A stretch of DNA of 7,967 nt from Anaerolineales bacterium (GTDB lineage: Bacteria > Chloroflexota > Anaerolineae > Anaerolineales > Villigracilaceae), in assembly GCA_017882065.1 (NCBI GenBank), contig JADGQD010000084.1, positions 1 to 7,967 on the forward strand. The letters are read 5' to 3'. The translations under genes and the position numbers were made by a program. Under the pieces are notes generated by a model, which was not told the origin of the DNA, ran no database searches, and saw only the letters and a list, made by a program, of their open reading frames with translations. Of the stretch, positions 5,625-7,967 are shown piece after piece. The number at the start of each line of letters is the position of its first letter. Positions within the stretch are counted from its first letter, which is position 1.

Positions 5625-7610
5625 ATGGATTTTACAAGAGAAATATACTGGAATGTCGGGCATGGTGTTGTGCTGCCCATGTATCTGTTTGCTGCGATCA
5701 CCCTGGCGATTTTAATTTACGGTTTTATCAAGAGAATCCGGGTCTACCGGCAGGGAAAGCCTTTGCAGCGTCTGGATCATCTCCCCGCGCGCATAGTGCG
5801 GCTCGTGAAAAGGGGGCTCGGCCAGCTCAGGGTAATGCTCGTCAAGGCGCCGGGAATTACCCACGCCCTCCTGTTCTGGGGAATGCTGCTGCTCTTTATC
5901 GGTACCCTGCTCATCATGGCCCAGGTTGATTTTACCGAGCCATTGTTTAACGTCGACTTCCTCAAAGGTACCTTTTACCTGCTTTTTTCGCTGACCCTCG
6001 ACATTGCCGGTGCGGTTGTTATTGTCATGCTATGCGGCTTCATCGTGCGGCGATATTTTTATAAGCCTAAAGGACTTGTCACCACCAAAGACGATTACCT
6101 CATCTATGGTCTTCTGATCGCCATCCTGCTGACCGCCTATCTGGTCGAAGGCGCACGGATGGCTGTCACCGAACTCAATAGCAACCCAACCCTGGCTCTC
6201 TTTTCTCCCGTCGGCCTCCTGGTCGCCCGTCTGCTGGCTGGGCTGAGTGAAAGCACCCTGCGGGAGATACACAGGTGGGGATGGTGGGTCCACTTCTTCC
6301 TGGCGATGGGTATTATCGTGGCCATCCCTTTCACCAAGTTCCGCCACCTCTTCACCACCCCCATCAACTATCTTTTCGCTGACTTGAGAGAGAAAGGCAG
6401 CATCGAGACGATTAATCTGGAGGCTGCGGATGCTGACCACTTTGGCGTGTCAACCCTCGCGGACCTGACCTGGAAGGATATCTTCGACGCGGACGCCTGT
6501 ACCAGTTGTAAACGGTGTCAGGACCGGTGTCCGGCCTGGACCACCGACAAACCCCTGTCGCCGATGAAAGTGGTGCAGCAGATCGGGGAAGTTGCCTTTA
6601 ACCGTCCCCAGGCCAATCTGATCGAGACCGTGACAAAGGATGCTCTCTGGGCTTGTACCACCTGCTTTGCCTGTCAGGAAATCTGCCCGGCTGATATCGA
6701 GCATGTCAACAAGATATTGGAAATGAGACGGTATCTGGTTCTGATGCAGGGAGAGTTTCCTGGCGGGGAAGTGATGACGGCTGTCAACAACACTGAGGTC
6801 AACGGCAATCCCTTCGGTTTGGCCTATGCCAGCCGGGGCGACTGGGCCGATGGTCTGGATGTGCAGCGGATGGCTGACGGCAGTGCGGTGGATATTCTCT
6901 ACTTTGCTGGTTGCTACGCCTCCTTCGACAAGAGAAATCAGGAAGTAGCCCGAAACTTTATTAAGATCTGCAACGCCGCCGGGATAAAAGTTGGGATCCT
7001 CGGCAAAGAGGAAAAATGCTGTGGTGAACCTGTGCGAAAATTAGGGAACGAATACCTCTACCAACTTTTGGCGACCGAGAACATCAAGAAGATCAAAGCG
7101 TACGGTGTAAGCCGGATCGTTACCACCTGCCCGCATTGCTTCAACACCCTGGGGCGGGATTATCGGGATTTGGGATTGGATGTGGAAGTCGAACACTATG
7201 CTACATTCCTTGACCGGCTCATTAACCAGGGAGCTCTTCACCTCAAACCGCAACCGTTCGACTGCACCTATCACGACTCTTGCTACCTGGGAAGATACAA
7301 GGATATTGTGCGGGAGCCGCGCAATGTTTTACGCGCGGCTGGCGGGAGTATTAATGAAATGGATAAAACGGGACACGATAGTTATTGCTGTGGCGGCGGC
7401 GGTGGCCGGGTCCTGGCCGAGGAAAAGCTGGGGCGGCGCATCAATGTAGAGCGAGTGAAGATGGCCCAGGCTACCGGTGCCCCAGTCCTGGTTTCCAACT
7501 GTCCCTTCTGCCTCACCATGTTCGAGGATGGTATCAAGACAGGCGGCAGCGAAGGAAAACTCCAGGTCCGTGACCTGACGGAAATTATTGTTGAAAGGTT
7601 ATCACAATAA
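5625..7610 (+). CDS. Membrane-bound Fe-S oxidoreductase, probable ETF:(methyl)menaquinone oxidoreductase (EMO type)
   Basis: This 661-aa protein joins a nitrate-reductase-gamma-like membrane domain to an HdrD-like Fe-S domain. Five hydrophobic helices are visible at about 14-36, 78-99, 117-141, 157-176 and 219-236. His80, His216, His223 and His241 lie in or beside helices and are candidates for heme b ligation. Two [4Fe-4S] motifs follow: Cys292/295/298/302 and Cys344/347/350/354. Two complete CCG domains come next (C430, C465-C466, C502/C505 and C553, C588-C589, C626/C629), the kind that binds a noncubane cluster in HdrB. The family (DUF224, EMO) carries electrons from acyl-CoA dehydrogenase via ETF to menaquinone in syntrophs and related anaerobes. 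The position right after bcd supports that role. The ATG has GAGG at 5615-5618, six bases upstream. Other HdrD-like electron donors cannot be excluded. Confidence 0.88.
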   Translation: MDFTREIYWNVGHGVVLPMYLFAAITLAILIYGFIKRIRVYRQGKPLQRLDHLPARIVRLVKRGLGQLRVMLVKAPGITHALLFWGMLLLFIGTLLIMAQVDFTEPLFNVDFLKGTFYLLFSLTLDIAGAVVIVMLCGFIVRRYFYKPKGLVTTKDDYLIYGLLIAILLTAYLVEGARMAVTELNSNPTLALFSPVGLLVARLLAGLSESTLREIHRWGWWVHFFLAMGIIVAIPFTKFRHLFTTPINYLFADLREKGSIETINLEAADADHFGVSTLADLTWKDIFDADACTSCKRCQDRCPAWTTDKPLSPMKVVQQIGEVAFNRPQANLIETVTKDALWACTTCFACQEICPADIEHVNKILEMRRYLVLMQGEFPGGEVMTAVNNTEVNGNPFGLAYASRGDWADGLDVQRMADGSAVDILYFAGCYASFDKRNQEVARNFIKICNAAGIKVGILGKEEKCCGEPVRKLGNEYLYQLLATENIKKIKAYGVSRIVTTCPHCFNTLGRDYRDLGLDVEVEHYATFLDRLINQGALHLKPQPFDCTYHDSCYLGRYKDIVREPRNVLRAAGGSINEMDKTGHDSYCCGGGGGRVLAEEKLGRRINVERVKMAQATGAPVLVSNCPFCLTMFEDGIKTGGSEGKLQVRDLTEIIVERLSQ

Positions 7611-7612
7611 CG

Positions 7613-7967
7613 ATGCAACTTTACAGTGTGCTCAGTAATGCTTACAAGTTGGATGGCGGGGCCATGTTTGGGAACGCAGCCAAGGCGGTATGGGAGCGCT
7701 GGATGCCAGCGGATGAACAGAACCGCCTGCGCCTGGCCACGCGTGCATTATTGGTCATCACACAAAAAGAAACGATCCTTTTTGAAACCGGCATCGGGGC
7801 GTACATGGAACCCAGGTATCGGGACCGGTATGGTGTGGATGAACCCGGGCATATGCTCTTAAAGTCATTGGCTCAAAAAGGGATTTCCCCCGCGGATGTC
7901 ACCCGGATCTTCATCTCGCATCTCCATTTTGACCACGCGGGTGGGTTGCTCAGCGCCTGGCAGGCAG
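7613..7967 (+). CDS. MBL-fold metallohydrolase, N-terminal part, cut by window edge
   Basis: The frame is open for 118 codons to the edge. Residues 103-108 read HLHFDH, the HxHxDH zinc-binding motif of the metallo-beta-lactamase superfamily, followed by AGG. The N-terminus (LDGGAMFGNAAKAVWERWMPADEQNR, about 13-38) and TILFETGIG (54-62) resemble the lactonase/hydrolase-like branch often annotated only as MBL-fold metallo-hydrolase. The gene starts two bases after the stop of the membrane oxidoreductase gene, so it is almost certainly co-transcribed. No clear ribosome binding site is seen (AAAGG at 7594-7598 is 14 bases away), suggesting that translation depends on the upstream gene. There is no signal peptide, so it should be cytoplasmic. 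The substrate is unknown; an acyl-CoA or other thioester hydrolase acting in beta-oxidation is one guess. The start could be slightly off because no site fixes it. Confidence 0.85.
   Translation, partial: MQLYSVLSNAYKLDGGAMFGNAAKAVWERWMPADEQNRLRLATRALLVITQKETILFETGIGAYMEPRYRDRYGVDEPGHMLLKSLAQKGISPADVTRIFISHLHFDHAGGLLSAWQA

Noticed and set aside
5561..5929. Plus-strand open frame overlapping the start of the membrane oxidoreductase
   Set aside because: It is out of frame with the 661-aa protein, has no good ribosome binding site and shows no family resemblance.
7626..7862. Plus-strand open frame of 78 codons at the right edge
   Set aside because: It overlaps the MBL-fold gene in another frame; the frame from 7613 carries the HxHxDH motif and continues to the edge.
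1..7967. Mobile elements, CRISPR arrays, tRNA or rRNA genes
   Set aside because: No transposase or integrase text, no regularly spaced direct repeats, and no tRNA- or rRNA-like sequence was seen on either strand.

Overview
The window looks like chromosome from an anaerobic, menaquinone-using bacterium that oxidises short-chain fatty acids. The best guess is Desulfobacterota of the Geobacter/Pelobacter/Syntrophobacter kind, with syntrophic Firmicutes as the alternative. This rests on gene content (a butyryl-CoA beta-oxidation set next to a membrane Fe-S oxidoreductase of the DUF224/EMO type) and on recalled protein similarity. No rRNA or other taxonomic marker is present, so the assignment is tentative.

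Layout. At the left edge, on the minus strand, is most of a CorA-type divalent cation channel gene (309 codons seen, its C-terminus cut by the window edge). A 483-bp divergent intergenic region follows (930-1412). It holds no convincing gene, but it has candidate promoters for both directions, a 24-bp near-palindrome and a cluster of TTGTA-type motifs. From 1413 to the right edge everything is on the plus strand: thiolase (1413-2588), 3-hydroxybutyryl-CoA dehydrogenase (2675-3520), enoyl-CoA hydratase/crotonase (3610-4392, GTG start), short-chain acyl-CoA dehydrogenase (4405-5544), a 661-aa membrane Fe-S oxidoreductase (5625-7610), and the first 118 codons of an MBL-fold metallohydrolase (7613 onward). 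The gene gaps are 86, 89, 12, 80 and 2 bp, so this is probably one operon. Two internal stem structures may modulate it: a strong hairpin at 2601-2638 and a weak terminator-like site at 5524-5550.

How the genes work together. Read in the oxidative direction, the four soluble enzymes convert butyryl-CoA to crotonyl-CoA, 3-hydroxybutyryl-CoA, acetoacetyl-CoA and two acetyl-CoA. The acyl-CoA dehydrogenase passes electrons to an electron-transfer flavoprotein, and the membrane protein is the expected ETF:(methyl)menaquinone oxidoreductase that moves them into the quinone pool. EtfAB and an acyl-CoA-activating enzyme are not in the window. The MBL-fold protein has no assigned role and is the least explained member of the operon. 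No mobile element, CRISPR array, tRNA or rRNA was seen.
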